Counted from the first letter of the stretch, positions 44,607 through 54,652 are shown. The stretch is DNA of 64,000 nt from Mesonia phycicola (GCF_900141885.1 NZ_FQYY01000002.1:124001-188000); one strand, 5' to 3'. A program made the numbers and translations. The notes: a model not told the origin generated them from the sequence alone.

Positions 44607-45257
44607 TTATGGAGCTAGTCTTATTGGCGTTTCCCAAGTGTTATTAACAGATAGTTTGTAAACAAACCTATCATGCAATCTATTTGGACGACCTTGCCAA
44701 AATTCAAATGAAAAAGGTTTTACAAGATAACCGCCCCAGTTTTTTGGTTTTTTTATAGTTTTATCTTGGTACTCTTTTTCTAATTCTGTTAATTTTTTTT
44801 CTAAGTAATCTCTATTAGGTACTGGAGAACTTTGGTTAGAAACAATAGCACCTAAACGGCTACCTTCTGGCCTAGAATTGAAATAAGCTTCAGATTCTTT
44901 TTCACTTATTTTTTCAATTTCACCTTTTACAATTATCTGACGTTCTAAAGCAGGCCAAAAAAATGATAAACATACTTTAGCATTTTTTTCTAAAGCTTTT
45001 CCTTTCTCGCTATCGTAATTGGTATAAAAAACAAAACCTTCTTCCTTTATTTTTTTGAGTAACACTACTCTACTCTTCGGAAAACCGTCTAAACCAATTG
45101 TACTCAAAGTCATTGCATTAGGTTCATCAACTAGCTGAGATTCTTCTGCTTCATTGAACCATTTTTGAAAAAATGCTAACGGATTTACTGAAAGATTTTC
45201 TTCTTTTAATTCTGATTTATCGTAAGATTTACGATAATTTTCTAAATTCTTTTCCAT
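44607..45257 (-). CDS. pdxH: Pyridoxamine 5'-phosphate oxidase
   Basis: A 216-residue FMN-dependent oxidase, the last step of pyridoxal 5'-phosphate synthesis. AMTLSTIGLDGFPKSRVVLLK binds FMN (shown in part: TIGLDGFPKSRVVLLK), FYTNYDSEKGK and the C-terminal FWQGRPNRLHDRFVY plus WETPIRLAP are PdxH hallmarks. Cytosolic dimer. It lies 29 bases upstream of sixA on the same strand. Confidence 0.96.
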   Translation of the reverse strand: MEKNLENYRKSYDKSELKEENLSVNPLAFFQKWFNEAEESQLVDEPNAMTLSTIGLDGFPKSRVVLLKKIKEEGFVFYTNYDSEKGKALEKNAKVCLSFFWPALERQIIVKGEIEKISEKESEAYFNSRPEGSRLGAIVSNQSSPVPNRDYLEKKLTELEKEYQDKTIKKPKNWGGYLVKPFSFEFWQGRPNRLHDRFVYKLSVNNTWETPIRLAP

Positions 45258-45316
45258 ACTGCAATTTAATGGAAATGCCGGTAAAGGAAAAGCGATTTTT
45301 AAAAGTTTACGTATTT

Positions 45317-46225
45317 TTAATTAATAGTAATTACCTTCCCGTCTTCTGCTAAAATCACGTTATCAAAAACAGTTTGTGCTTCTTCTTTAAATACTTCGAT
45401 GTTACCGTACCTTGTAGAATAATGGCCTAAAACTAATTGTTTTGCATTTGCTGCTTTAGCTATTAAAGCTGCTTGTTTTGCTGTAGAGTGTTTGGTTTTA
45501 TCACACAAATGCTTGTGCTGTTCTAAAAAAGTAGATTCATGATACAAAGTACTAACCCCTTTTATCTGTTCTGCTATTTCTGGTAAATAAACGGTATCAC
45601 TACAAAATGCATAACTTTTGGTTGGCTCTGCTGGTTCTGTAAGTTTGTGGTTTGGTATTGTAGTGCCATCTTCTAAAACGGCATCTTTTCCTTTTTTTAT
45701 ACTTCTATAATAAGCTACATCTATTTCATATTGTTGTACCTCGTTAATTAGAAGTTTTCTATCTCCTTCTTTCTCTTTAAAATAAAACCCATTAGCATAC
45801 ACTCTATGTTTTAAAGGAATGGTTTCTACAGTAACGGTTTCATCTTCAAGTATAAGTTGTGGTATTTTTTGGTCTAACTCATGAAAATATAAAGGGTATC
45901 CCGTCCAAGAATTAGATAATTTTAATTGTAGGGTAATAATTTCTTTAATCCCTTTTGGGCCGTGTATATGAAGTTCATTTTTTCTATCTAATAAACCAAA
46001 AGTAGAAATTAAACCTACCAGACCAAAAAAATGATCTCCGTGTAAATGACTAATAAAAATATGCTTAATACGTGAAAATTTTATTTTTCTACGTCTTAAT
46101 TGTACTTGGGTACCTTCTCCGCAATCAATTAAAAATAAATGATTTTTAATTTCTAAAACTTGCGCTGTAGGGTTATTAAATGTTCTTGGGGTAGCTGAGT
46201 AACAACCTAAAATGGTTAACTCCAT
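45317..46225 (-). CDS. rnz: Ribonuclease Z
   Basis: A 302-residue metallo-beta-lactamase-fold endonuclease that trims tRNA 3' ends. The zinc motif is SHLHGDHFFGL (about 63-73), with LGCYSATPRTFNNPTAQVL start and FCSDTVY plus LGHYSTRYGN as later ligands. This is the short RNase Z form. It is last in the pyrR-pyrB-hypothetical-rnz cluster. Confidence 0.95.
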   Translation of the reverse strand: MELTILGCYSATPRTFNNPTAQVLEIKNHLFLIDCGEGTQVQLRRRKIKFSRIKHIFISHLHGDHFFGLVGLISTFGLLDRKNELHIHGPKGIKEIITLQLKLSNSWTGYPLYFHELDQKIPQLILEDETVTVETIPLKHRVYANGFYFKEKEGDRKLLINEVQQYEIDVAYYRSIKKGKDAVLEDGTTIPNHKLTEPAEPTKSYAFCSDTVYLPEIAEQIKGVSTLYHESTFLEQHKHLCDKTKHSTAKQAALIAKAANAKQLVLGHYSTRYGNIEVFKEEAQTVFDNVILAEDGKVITIN

Positions 46226-46256
46226 ATAAATGTAAATTTAATTATTGCTGAATTGT

Positions 46257-46604
46257 TTAAAATTCATCTAAACCTCCCAAGTCACGTTGTATTTCGTCCA
46301 TTTGTATTACATCTCCAGCTTCTAATAAAGTAGGGACTACCATTAACTCTTCTGGAACAAGATCTATATTTATTGTATCATTTACTATTACAAATGAATG
46401 ATCTGAAGAGCGATGTTTATTAGATAAAGCAAGGTAAGAAAGTAACTCTTCTAATGTTAACTCTCCATATTTTAAAATATCTACCACTATGTTTTTGCCT
46501 TCTATAGACTTATAAGCTTCATTTTCTAAATAATTAGAAAAACCAATTACATCATTTTTCTCATCTTTTACAATTATATAGTTTTCTTGCTGTGTAACTT
46601 TCAT
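46257..46604 (-). CDS. Conserved hypothetical protein, STAS-like (115 residues)
   Basis: A soluble acidic protein with alternating strands and helices: NYIIVKDEKNDVIGFSNYL, KNIVVDILKYGELTLEE, HSFVIVNDTINID and VVPTLLEAGDVIQMDEIQ. The pattern fits a STAS/anti-anti-sigma-like fold, but the phosphorylatable Ser motif is not evident. It sits between pyrB (3 bases) and rnz (31 bases) and is surely in their operon. Databases often attach it to RNase Z by neighbourhood. Function unknown. Confidence 0.65.
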   Translation of the reverse strand: MKVTQQENYIIVKDEKNDVIGFSNYLENEAYKSIEGKNIVVDILKYGELTLEELLSYLALSNKHRSSDHSFVIVNDTINIDLVPEELMVVPTLLEAGDVIQMDEIQRDLGGLDEF

Positions 46605-46607
46605 AGA

Positions 46608-47537
46608 CTATTGTTTTATTTTAGAAGCTAATAAATAAATTACCGCCATTCTTACAGCTACTCCATTTTGTACTTGATCTAAGATAATAGCGTGATCAGA
46701 GTCTGCTACTTCACTAGTAATCTCTACCCCTCTATTAATAGGGCCTGGATGCATTATGGTAATTTCTTTGTTTAAAGAATCTAAAATATCTTTTGTTAAT
46801 CCAAATTGTTGTACATACTCTCTAGTAGATGGAAAATAACTAATATCCATACGTTCATTTTGTACTCGAAGCATATTAGCAACATCACACCACTCTAGTG
46901 CTTTGCGTAAATTTGTCTCTACCTCTACACCTAATTTTTCAATATGTTTAGGTATTAACGTTTTAGGTCCACAAACTTTTACATTTGCTCCTTGTAGTTT
47001 TAAAGCAAAAATATTACTCAAAGCAACTCTACTATGCAAAATATCACCAACAATTACAATATTTTTACCAGTAACCTCCCCTAGTCTTTCTCTAATAGAA
47101 TAAGAATCTAAAAGGGCTTGGGTTGGATGTTCGTGAGCTCCATCTCCCGCATTAACTATACTAGCATTAACGTGTTGAGAAAGAAATACCCCCGCACCAG
47201 GGTTAGGGTGACGCATAACAACCATATCTACTTTCATAGATAAAATATTATTCACCGTATCTATTAAAGTTTCTCCTTTTTTTACAGAAGAAGATGCTGC
47301 AGAAAAGTTAACCACATCTGCACTTAGTCTTTTTTCTGCCAACTCAAAAGACAATCTTGTTCTGGTACTGTTTTCAAAAAATAAATTAGCGATGGTTATA
47401 TCACGTAATGACGGGACTTTTTTAATGGGACGGTTAATTACTTCTTTAAAGTGATCTGCCGTTTTAAAAATAAGATCAACATCTTCTTTGGTAATATATT
47501 TTATGCCCAGTAAGTGGTCTACACTTAATTCACTCAT
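46608..47537 (-). CDS. pyrB: Aspartate carbamoyltransferase catalytic subunit
   Basis: A 309-residue enzyme of pyrimidine synthesis, joining carbamoyl phosphate and aspartate. STRTRLSFELA (about 55-65) is the carbamoyl-phosphate site, with MRHPNPGAG, HEHPTQALLDSY and HPGPINRGVEI as further landmarks. No pyrI is adjacent, so it may work as a free trimer or a PyrB-only assembly. It is 9 bases after pyrR. Confidence 0.96.
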   Translation of the reverse strand: MSELSVDHLLGIKYITKEDVDLIFKTADHFKEVINRPIKKVPSLRDITIANLFFENSTRTRLSFELAEKRLSADVVNFSAASSSVKKGETLIDTVNNILSMKVDMVVMRHPNPGAGVFLSQHVNASIVNAGDGAHEHPTQALLDSYSIRERLGEVTGKNIVIVGDILHSRVALSNIFALKLQGANVKVCGPKTLIPKHIEKLGVEVETNLRKALEWCDVANMLRVQNERMDISYFPSTREYVQQFGLTKDILDSLNKEITIMHPGPINRGVEITSEVADSDHAIILDQVQNGVAVRMAVIYLLASKIKQ

Positions 47538-47546
47538 TGACTTTGC

Positions 47547-48086
47547 TTATTGATTAATAAGGTAAACACAATCTTCTCCTGCGTTTTCTACCCAATTTAC
47601 TTTTACTTTTTCTTCATTTATTGCATCTACTTTACGGCCATTATAATCTGGCTGTATTGGCAAATGTCTACTAAATCTTCTATCTATTAGAGTTAGTAGT
47701 TCTATTGTTTTAGGTCTACCAAAAGATTGTATAGCAGTTAATGCAGAACGTATACTTCTACCTGTATATAATACGTCGTCTATAAAAACTACACGTTTGT
47801 TTTCTACTAAAAAATCTATTTTGGTTTTGTTAGCCTCTAAAGGTCTTGTACTTCTTCTAAAATCATCTCTGTAAAAAGTAATATCTAACCTACCTGTTTT
47901 TACTTCTTTGATATGATACTCTTCTTGCAGTAACTTTTGAATACGTTCTGCTAGAAAAATACCTCTTGGCTGAATACCAACAAGTACGGTTTCTTCAAAT
48001 TTTTGATGATTTTCAATAAGTTGACAAGCCAGGCGATGTAAAATAATTTCTATTTCTTTAGCACTAAGTAAAATTTTTTGGCTCAT
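47547..48086 (-). CDS. pyrR: PyrR bifunctional protein: pyrimidine regulator and uracil phosphoribosyltransferase
   Basis: A 179-residue phosphoribosyltransferase. The PRPP loop VVFIDDVLYTGRSIRSAL (about 98-115) and GIQPRGIFLAERI, LTLIDRRFSRHLPIQPDY match PyrR. In Firmicutes it attenuates pyr mRNA; in Bacteroidota the RNA-binding role is not established and no leader attenuator is seen here. It converts uracil to UMP. First gene of the pyr operon with its own promoter box. Confidence 0.93.
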   Translation of the reverse strand: MSQKILLSAKEIEIILHRLACQLIENHQKFEETVLVGIQPRGIFLAERIQKLLQEEYHIKEVKTGRLDITFYRDDFRRSTRPLEANKTKIDFLVENKRVVFIDDVLYTGRSIRSALTAIQSFGRPKTIELLTLIDRRFSRHLPIQPDYNGRKVDAINEEKVKVNWVENAGEDCVYLINQ

Positions 48087-48114
48087 CTGTAGAATGGTTC
48101 TATTTTCTGATTAA

Positions 48115-48122
48115 CAAAAGTA
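48115..48122 (-). promoter_or_regulatory. -7 promoter box of the pyrR operon
   Basis: Minus-strand TACTTTTG, a perfect match, ends 28 bases before the ATG at 48086. Confidence 0.55.
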
Positions 48123-48320
48123 ATTAAAATATTGCTTTTATAGAATATAACTTGCGTAAAGCTTGACACAAAAAATGAAACCTTCTAATATTCACTGTCA
48201 TAAATTAAATATTAAACATAAATATTTATTAAAATTTTAAATCATTTAATTGAAGTTTGCGCTCTAGCTTTTAAATATTTTACCTTTATAATTCTTTAAA
48301 AAAATTACAAATTCAATTTT

Positions 48321-49169
48321 ATGAAAATCACAGACATTACTGGAAAAGTAACTTTACATAACGGAATTGAAATGCCGTATTTAGGTTTAGGAGTTTATAA
48401 ATCTAAAGACGGAAATGAAGTAGTTAAAGCCATACATAATGCTTTAGAAGCAGGGTATAGATTAATTGATACTGCTAGTTTTTACAATAATGAAGAAGGT
48501 GTTGGTGAAGCCATTAAAACAAGTTCTGTAGCACGTGATCAAATTTTTGTGACTACTAAAGTTTGGAATGATGATCAAGGTTATGAAAATACTCTAAAAG
48601 CTTTTGAAGTATCTAGAAGTAAACTAAACTTGGATTATATTGATTTGTATTTAATACATTGGCCTGTACCAGATGTTTTAGAAGGCACCTGGAGGGCTTT
48701 AGAAAAACTTTATAAAGATGGTAAAGTTAAAGCTATTGGTGTTTCTAATTGTTTAACGCATCAATTAGAGACAATTAAAAAAAGTGGCTCTATAAAACCT
48801 ATGGTATTACAAAATGAATTTCATCCAAAATTACTACAGCAAGATTTAATTGATTATTGCAAAAAAGAAAATATTCAATATCAAGCTTGGTCTCCTTTAA
48901 TGAGAGGTAGAATTTTAGAAAATGAAGTAATTAAAGAGATTGCTAATAAATATAACAAAAGTGTAGCACAAATAATTATTAGGTGGGATTTACAAAAAGG
49001 AGTATTAACTATCCCTAAAAGTGTACACAAACAACGTATTATAGAAAACGCCTCTGTATTTGATTTTACACTTACCGATGAAGAAATTAGTACAATTGAT
49101 TTATTAGACAATGATGAAAGAACTGGTGCACACCCAGATCATTTTATGGAGCATTTTAATAAAAATTAA
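48321..49169 (+). CDS. Aldo/keto reductase (2,5-diketo-gluconate reductase/YvgN-like)
   Basis: A 282-residue AKR5-like enzyme. Catalytic residues sit in RLIDTASFYNNEEG (Asp and Tyr), FVTTKVW (Lys) and YLIHWPVP (His); the C-terminal PKSVHKQRI binds NADPH. It reduces small aldehydes such as methylglyoxal or keto-sugars; substrate not predictable. It differs clearly from the AKR at 13-14 kb (another subfamily). Monocistronic with its own terminator. Confidence 0.93.
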   Translation: MKITDITGKVTLHNGIEMPYLGLGVYKSKDGNEVVKAIHNALEAGYRLIDTASFYNNEEGVGEAIKTSSVARDQIFVTTKVWNDDQGYENTLKAFEVSRSKLNLDYIDLYLIHWPVPDVLEGTWRALEKLYKDGKVKAIGVSNCLTHQLETIKKSGSIKPMVLQNEFHPKLLQQDLIDYCKKENIQYQAWSPLMRGRILENEVIKEIANKYNKSVAQIIIRWDLQKGVLTIPKSVHKQRIIENASVFDFTLTDEEISTIDLLDNDERTGAHPDHFMEHFNKN

Positions 49170-49185
49170 ATTAAAATTATATGTA

Positions 49186-49221
49186 TAAAAAAAGGCTCAA
49201 GTTGTTAACTTGAGCCTTTTG
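49186..49221. terminator. Bidirectional terminator between aldo/keto reductase and dnaK
   Basis: AAAGGCTCAAGTT and AACTTGAGCCTTT are perfect 13-base arms with only a 3- to 4-base loop, flanked by A and T residues. Confidence 0.92.
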
Positions 49222-49241
49222 CATTTATATGATAGAGAAGT

Positions 49242-51158
49242 TTATTTAACTTCTTCGTAATCTACATCATCAATATTCTCATCTTCACCTTGGGCTTGAC
49301 CTCCAGTAGAACCTTGTTCTGCTCCACCTTGAGCTCCTCCAGCCTGTTGTGCTTCAGCTTGAGCTTTGTACATTTCTTCAGAAACAGATTTCCAAGTTTC
49401 ATTCAATTTGTCTAAAGCAGGAGTAATTTGTTCAAGCTCTTTAGTTTCGTATGCTTTTTTCAATTCTTCTAAAGCATCTTCAACTGGTTTTTTCTTATCA
49501 TCAGAAAGCTTATCACCAAATTCTTTTAGTTGCTTTTCTGTTTGAAAAATCATGGTATCTGCTTCATTTAGCTTTTCCACTTTTTCTTTAGCTTGCTTAT
49601 CTGCTTCTGCGTTTGCTTCAGCTTCTTGCTTCATTTTCTCAATTTCTTCTTCTGTTAATCCTGAAGAAGCTTCTATACGAATATCTTGAGATTTTCCTGT
49701 AGCTTTATCTGTAGCACTTACTTTAATAATACCGTTAGCATCAATATCAAAAGTTACTTCAATTTGTGGAGTACCTCTTTGTGCTGGCGGGATACCATCT
49801 AAGTGAAATCTACCAATAGTTTTATTATCTGCAGCCATTGGGCGCTCTCCTTGAAGTACGTGAATTTCTACAGATGGCTGATTGTCTGCCGCTGTTGAAA
49901 ATACTTGAGACTTCTTTGTTGGGATAGTTGTGTTAGATTCTATTAATCTAGTATTTACACCACCCATAGTTTCTATACCTAAAGAAAGTGGAGTTACATC
50001 TAATAAAAGTACATCTTTTACATCTCCTGTTAATACACCACCTTGTATTGCAGCACCAACAGATACTACCTCATCTGGGTTTACACCTTTACTTGGTTTT
50101 TTACCAAAGAAACTCTCTACTGCTTCTTGTACAGCAGGAATACGTGTAGAACCACCTACTAAAATAATTTCATCAATATCACTCTTAGAAAGACCAGCAG
50201 ATTTTAATGCTTTCTCACAAGGAGCTATTGTTCTTTTTACTAAATCACTAATTAATTGCTCAAATTTAGATCTAGAAAGAGATCTTACCAAGTGTTTTGG
50301 TCCACTAGCTGTTGCAGTGATGTATGGTAAGTTAATTTCTGTTGAAGTAGAAGAAGATAATTCAATCTTCGCTTTTTCAGCAGCTTCTTTTAAACGTTGA
50401 AGAGCCATTGGGTCTTTACGTAAATCTATATCTTCATCGTTAATAAACTCTTGCGCTAACCAATCTATTACAGCTTGATCTACATCATCACCACCTAAGT
50501 GAGTATCTCCATCTGTAGCTAGTACTTCAAAAACTCCGTCTCCTAATTCTAAGATAGAAACATCATGCGTACCACCACCAAAATCAAAAACAACAATTTT
50601 TTGATCTTGACCTTTTTTATCTAAACCGTAAGCTAATGCCGCAGCAGTTGGCTCGTTAATAATTCTTCTTACTTTAAGACCTGCAATCTCTCCAGCTTCT
50701 TTTGTAGCTTGACGTTGAGAATCATTAAAATAAGCAGGAACAGTAATTACTGCTTCTGTTACATCTTGACCTAAATAGTCTTCTGCTGTTTTCTTCATTT
50801 TTTGAAGAATCATTGCAGATAATTCTTGTGGTGTGTATAAACGACCATCAATATCTACTCTAGGGGTATCGTTATCTCCTTTAACAACGTTATAAGCAAC
50901 TCTACCTGCTTCTTTAGATGACTCTGAGTACTTATTACCCATAAATCTTTTTATAGAAGCGATAGTTTTTGTTGGATTGGTAACTGCTTGACGTTTTGCA
51001 GGATCACCAACTTTAATTTCACCACCTTCTACAAAAGCAATTACAGATGGAGTTGTTCTTTTACCTTCAGCGTTAGGTACTACGGTTGGCTCATTACCTT
51101 CCATTACAGAAACACAAGAGTTGGTAGTCCCTAAGTCTATACCAATTATTTTACTCAT
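49242..51158 (-). CDS. dnaK: Chaperone DnaK (Hsp70)
   Basis: A 638-residue Hsp70. Nucleotide-binding domain landmarks: [11 protein letters not shown] (about 5-15), [33 protein letters not shown] and [12 protein letters not shown]. The linker [15 protein letters not shown] leads to the substrate domain; the lid ends in a Gly/Gln-rich tail and [11 protein letters not shown], the usual DnaK end. It folds and protects proteins with DnaJ and GrpE, neither of which is here. No CIRCE element precedes it. Confidence 0.97.
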   Translation of the reverse strand: MSKIIGIDLGTTNSCVSVMEGNEPTVVPNAEGKRTTPSVIAFVEGGEIKVGDPAKRQAVTNPTKTIASIKRFMGNKYSESSKEAGRVAYNVVKGDNDTPRVDIDGRLYTPQELSAMILQKMKKTAEDYLGQDVTEAVITVPAYFNDSQRQATKEAGEIAGLKVRRIINEPTAAALAYGLDKKGQDQKIVVFDFGGGTHDVSILELGDGVFEVLATDGDTHLGGDDVDQAVIDWLAQEFINDEDIDLRKDPMALQRLKEAAEKAKIELSSSTSTEINLPYITATASGPKHLVRSLSRSKFEQLISDLVKRTIAPCEKALKSAGLSKSDIDEIILVGGSTRIPAVQEAVESFFGKKPSKGVNPDEVVSVGAAIQGGVLTGDVKDVLLLDVTPLSLGIETMGGVNTRLIESNTTIPTKKSQVFSTAADNQPSVEIHVLQGERPMAADNKTIGRFHLDGIPPAQRGTPQIEVTFDIDANGIIKVSATDKATGKSQDIRIEASSGLTEEEIEKMKQEAEANAEADKQAKEKVEKLNEADTMIFQTEKQLKEFGDKLSDDKKKPVEDALEELKKAYETKELEQITPALDKLNETWKSVSEEMYKAQAEAQQAGGAQGGAEQGSTGGQAQGEDENIDDVDYEEVK

Positions 51159-51232
51159 AATTATATTTTTTGTTTTTTTTCAAATTTTAAACTCGGTTAC
51201 AAATAGTCAATCTTTGTGCCACCAAAAAAATT

Positions 51233-51247
51233 ATGACAGGTTGTCAT
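51233..51247. promoter_or_regulatory. Dyad ATGACA-N3-TGTCAT upstream of dnaK
   Basis: A perfect 6-base inverted repeat with a 3-base spacer, 75 bases before dnaK and about 200 bases before sdaA. It is operator-like; no regulator is known for it. Confidence 0.3.
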
Positions 51248-51443
51248 TTTAAATAGATTATACTGAAATTATTGACACACATATATAATCTACTTCTACA
51301 AATAATAAGTTGAAAATGATTAATTATAAATGAAAAGAACATTTCACTAAGATTTAATCAAAATTTTCACTTCATATTAATGTTAGCTCAATAATTTCTG
51401 TCATATTTGCGATTAATTGAATTAGATTAAAAAAGTCTCTTTT

Positions 51444-52877
51444 ATGAAAAAAATTGAATGCATAAGCGTATTCGATATGCTTAAAATTGGGGTTGGCCCT
51501 TCAAGTTCTCACACCTTGGGTCCTTGGCGTGCTGGACAACGATGGATTGCAGAACTTAAAAAGAAAGATTACTTTAAATTAATAACAGAAGTAAAAGTAG
51601 ATTTATATGGTTCTCTATCGTTAACAGGTAAGGGACACGCTACAGATATTGCCTCTATATTGGGACTTTCTGGCTATGATCCTGTAACTATGGATTTAGC
51701 TGAATTAGATCCGTTAATCAATTCAATTAAAGAAGAAAAAAAATTACTTTTAAATAGAGAGTTAGAAATAAATTTTGATCCTTCTACACAAGTAATCTTC
51801 AACAAAAAGTTTTTAGAATTTCACCCTAACGGAATAAAGTTTTCTGCCAAATTAAGTAATGGCAAAAAAACAAGCTCCAGCTTCTACTCTATTGGTGGCG
51901 GCTTTGTAGTGAAAAAAGAAAGAAAAAATGCTAAGAAAAAAATTGAAAATTTTGAGCATTTTCCATTTCCAATAGAAAAAGCAACAGAACTACTAGCCTA
52001 TTGTAAATCTGAAGAGAAAAAAATCTCTGAAATTGTATTAGAAAACGAAAAATCTCTACGTACAAAAGAACAAATAGATAATAGCTTAAAAGATATCTGG
52101 CGAGTAATGCTAGAATCTATGTATACAGGTTGCCATACTGAAGGTGTTTTGCCTGGTGGTTTAAATGTACAGCGTAGAGCTTTTGATATGCATCAACGAC
52201 TGATTGGAGAAGTAAAATACAGTAATCCACAAGAGTGGTTAGAAGGTATTAGAGATACAGAGGTGAAATTTAGACAAATACTTAAGTGGGTAAGCTGTTA
52301 TGCTTTAAGTGTTAATGAGGTTAATGCCTCTCTTGGTAGAGTAGTTACTGCTCCAACCAACGGAAGCGCTGGTACGGTACCTGCTGTGCTTATGTATTAT
52401 ATGACCATAGAGAACCACCAAGCCAGTTTTGAACACGTAAAACAATTTTTATTAGTGGCTGGAGAAATAGGTAGTTTATTTAAAAAAGGGGCTACTATTT
52501 CTGCTGCAATGGGTGGTTGCCAAGCAGAAATTGGCGTTTCTTCTGCCATGGCTGCAGGAGCACTTACAGAGTTATTAGGTGGTACGCCTGAGCAAGTTTT
52601 AATGGCTAGTGAAATTGCAATGGAGCATCACTTAGGGTTAACTTGTGACCCAATTGGCGGTTTGGTACAAATACCTTGTATTGAAAGAAATGCCATGGGA
52701 GCCATAAAAGCTATTAATGCTGCAGAAATTGCTTTAGAAACAGATGCTACCAAAGCAAAGGTACCTTTAGATAAAGTGATTGAAACTATGTGGGATACGG
52801 CAAAAGATATGAATGCAAAGTACAAAGAAACCTCAGAAGGTGGTTTAGCTGTAAAAGTTAGTTTGAGTGATTGTTAA
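51444..52877 (+). CDS. sdaA: L-serine ammonia-lyase (iron-sulfur L-serine dehydratase)
   Basis: A single-chain 477-residue [4Fe-4S] enzyme converting L-serine to pyruvate and ammonia. The beta domain begins with the GPSSSHTLGPWRAG signature. The three cluster cysteines are Cys359 (GGCQAE), Cys401 (LTCDPIGG) and Cys412 (QIPCIERN); their 42- and 11-residue spacings equal those of the structurally known Legionella enzyme. Cytosolic, oxygen-sensitive. Monocistronic with a terminator. Confidence 0.95.
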   Translation: MKKIECISVFDMLKIGVGPSSSHTLGPWRAGQRWIAELKKKDYFKLITEVKVDLYGSLSLTGKGHATDIASILGLSGYDPVTMDLAELDPLINSIKEEKKLLLNRELEINFDPSTQVIFNKKFLEFHPNGIKFSAKLSNGKKTSSSFYSIGGGFVVKKERKNAKKKIENFEHFPFPIEKATELLAYCKSEEKKISEIVLENEKSLRTKEQIDNSLKDIWRVMLESMYTGCHTEGVLPGGLNVQRRAFDMHQRLIGEVKYSNPQEWLEGIRDTEVKFRQILKWVSCYALSVNEVNASLGRVVTAPTNGSAGTVPAVLMYYMTIENHQASFEHVKQFLLVAGEIGSLFKKGATISAAMGGCQAEIGVSSAMAAGALTELLGGTPEQVLMASEIAMEHHLGLTCDPIGGLVQIPCIERNAMGAIKAINAAEIALETDATKAKVPLDKVIETMWDTAKDMNAKYKETSEGGLAVKVSLSDC

Positions 52878-52895
52878 AATATACTTTAAAATAGT

Positions 52896-52923
52896 AAAAG
52901 CCACTGAACTCCAGTGGCTTTTG
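52896..52923. terminator. Bidirectional terminator between sdaA and dihydroxyacetone kinase
   Basis: AAAAGCCACTG and CAGTGGCTTTT are perfect 11-base arms around a short loop. Confidence 0.92.
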
Positions 52924-52943
52924 CTATTACAAAACTTCTAATT

Positions 52944-54569
52944 TTATAAATTTACTAATACCTCAAAAACTCTAGCTACTGCTTCTGCACCTGGATCTGG
53001 AATTCCTTTTAAAGATTTTTCAGATAAATAAGATGATCTACCAAAATCTGTATTGGTAATTTCTCTTGTTTTATCTGCGCCCTCCCTAGCCTTTTTAGCT
53101 GCTTCTTCTAAACTTTCGCCATTAGCTAATGCTGTAAATGCTGGTTGAAAAGCGTCTATCATTGTACGTTGCCCTTCTGAGGCTCCTCCAAATTCTTTCA
53201 TTTTTTGTAAACCAGCGTCTAACGCTTTACCTAAATGCGCTTCTTCTTTGTATGCATTACCTGCTCTGGTAAACATGATAGATAATAAAACTCCACTAGA
53301 ACCACCTGTTTCTCTTGCTAAAATTCTTCCAATAGTAATTAATAATTCTGATGGATTAGCAAATGGTAATTTATCGTGAACTTCTTTTAGTTTTTGACTA
53401 CCAGCTGCAAATGTAGAACCTGCATCACCATCTCCTACCTTTTCATCTATAGCGTTTAATTCTTTTTCTAAACCTATTAGCTTTTCTGTGATTGCAAGCA
53501 AAGCTTTTTCTGTCTTTTCTTCTTTAGAAGGTTTAAAAGGCATGGTTTCTATTAGTTTTGGACTTTCTACCTCACTAATTTCTCCAAACTCTCTTATAAA
53601 CCATGCAAATGGAGCTGCAGGAGCTGTTAATGCTGTTTTAATTTCTTCATCTAATTCTAAAATAGAAATAGAAAAGCCATTCATATTTAAAGAAGTCATT
53701 AAGTGAGCAGGCCCTACTACTAATCTCACTTTTTTAGCAAGATCTGATTTTTGAAATTCATATAATAATATACTCATTTCTATAGGAGTTACGCTTCCTA
53801 AGTTATTAAGTAGTAAAGCGTACTCTTTTTCTTCAGAAGGTAAATACTCTTTTAATTTATCTATGGCTTTTTTCATTAAAACCTCAGCACTATCCATAGC
53901 AATAGTCTCTACACCAGGTTCTCCGTGAATACCTAAACCTAATTCGGCTTCAGATTGGCTTAAACGAGACTCTTCTGTGTTTTGAAATTTTTGACCTTCT
54001 ACTAATGAAAGACCTATAGAATAAGTTTGAGTAGCTACTTTTTTTGCTGCTTTAGTTACCTCTTCTAAATCTTTACCTTCTTCTGCTAAATAACCCGCTG
54101 TTTTGTGAACAAATAAAGTACCTGCTAAACCTCGTTGTTGTACATCTAGCCCTAAAGCTATATCATCACCAACTATAACGGTTTCGACTTTATAGCCCAT
54201 TTCTCTAGCTTGCTCTGCTGCAAGTCCAAAATTAAGTCTGTCTCCCGTATAGTTTTTAATTATCAAAAGACATCCTTTTTCTCCTGTTGTAGCTACGATA
54301 GCAGATAAAACTGCATCTACAGAGGGAGAAGCAAAAATATCTCCGCATACTGCAGCTGTAAGCATACCTTTACCGACAAAACCAGCATGTGCAGGCTCAT
54401 GACCAGAACCCCCACCAGAGATAATAGATACTTTATTCTTATCTATTTCTTTACGAAGAATAACGCGTACTTCTGGAAAATTATCTAATTTAGTTAGGCT
54501 TGGGTCGGTTAATAACCCTTCTAATCCCTCATCTACTACGTGATGAGCATCATTTATAAAAAATTTCAT
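52944..54569 (-). CDS. ATP-dependent dihydroxyacetone kinase, fused DhaK-DhaL
   Basis: A 541-residue single-chain kinase (Dak1 about 1-325, Dak2 about 345-541). In Dak1, SGGGSGHEPAHAGFVG binds dihydroxyacetone and GIHGEPGVETI carries the His thought to form a hemiaminal with substrate. In Dak2, DEKVGDGDAGSTFAAG coordinates Mg-ATP and GGSSGVLLSI follows. It phosphorylates dihydroxyacetone or glyceraldehyde with ATP, not PEP. A TTG at 54617 lies in the preceding terminator, so ATG 54569 is used. Monocistronic. Confidence 0.94.
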   Translation of the reverse strand: MKFFINDAHHVVDEGLEGLLTDPSLTKLDNFPEVRVILRKEIDKNKVSIISGGGSGHEPAHAGFVGKGMLTAAVCGDIFASPSVDAVLSAIVATTGEKGCLLIIKNYTGDRLNFGLAAEQAREMGYKVETVIVGDDIALGLDVQQRGLAGTLFVHKTAGYLAEEGKDLEEVTKAAKKVATQTYSIGLSLVEGQKFQNTEESRLSQSEAELGLGIHGEPGVETIAMDSAEVLMKKAIDKLKEYLPSEEKEYALLLNNLGSVTPIEMSILLYEFQKSDLAKKVRLVVGPAHLMTSLNMNGFSISILELDEEIKTALTAPAAPFAWFIREFGEISEVESPKLIETMPFKPSKEEKTEKALLAITEKLIGLEKELNAIDEKVGDGDAGSTFAAGSQKLKEVHDKLPFANPSELLITIGRILARETGGSSGVLLSIMFTRAGNAYKEEAHLGKALDAGLQKMKEFGGASEGQRTMIDAFQPAFTALANGESLEEAAKKAREGADKTREITNTDFGRSSYLSEKSLKGIPDPGAEAVARVFEVLVNL

Positions 54570-54599
54570 TGTTATTGGTTTTGAGTTAAAGTTAAGACT

Positions 54600-54633
54600 A
54601 AAAAAAAAGCGAGCCAAAAATTTAGCTCGCTTT
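54600..54633 (-). terminator. Terminator of the ECF sigma - DUF4252 operon
   Basis: On the minus strand GCGAGC and GCTCGC pair around a 10-base loop, followed by a T9 run. It separates the DUF4252 operon from the dihydroxyacetone kinase gene. Confidence 0.88.
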
Positions 54634-54652
54634 AAATTATCTTTTTTAACTT

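Noticed and set aside
48087-48320. PyrR-type attenuator in front of pyrR
   Set aside because: No terminator/antiterminator pair is visible; only a promoter box and AT-rich sequence.
51159-51443. CIRCE element upstream of dnaK
   Set aside because: No TTAGCACTC-N9-GAGTGCTAA or close variant is present.
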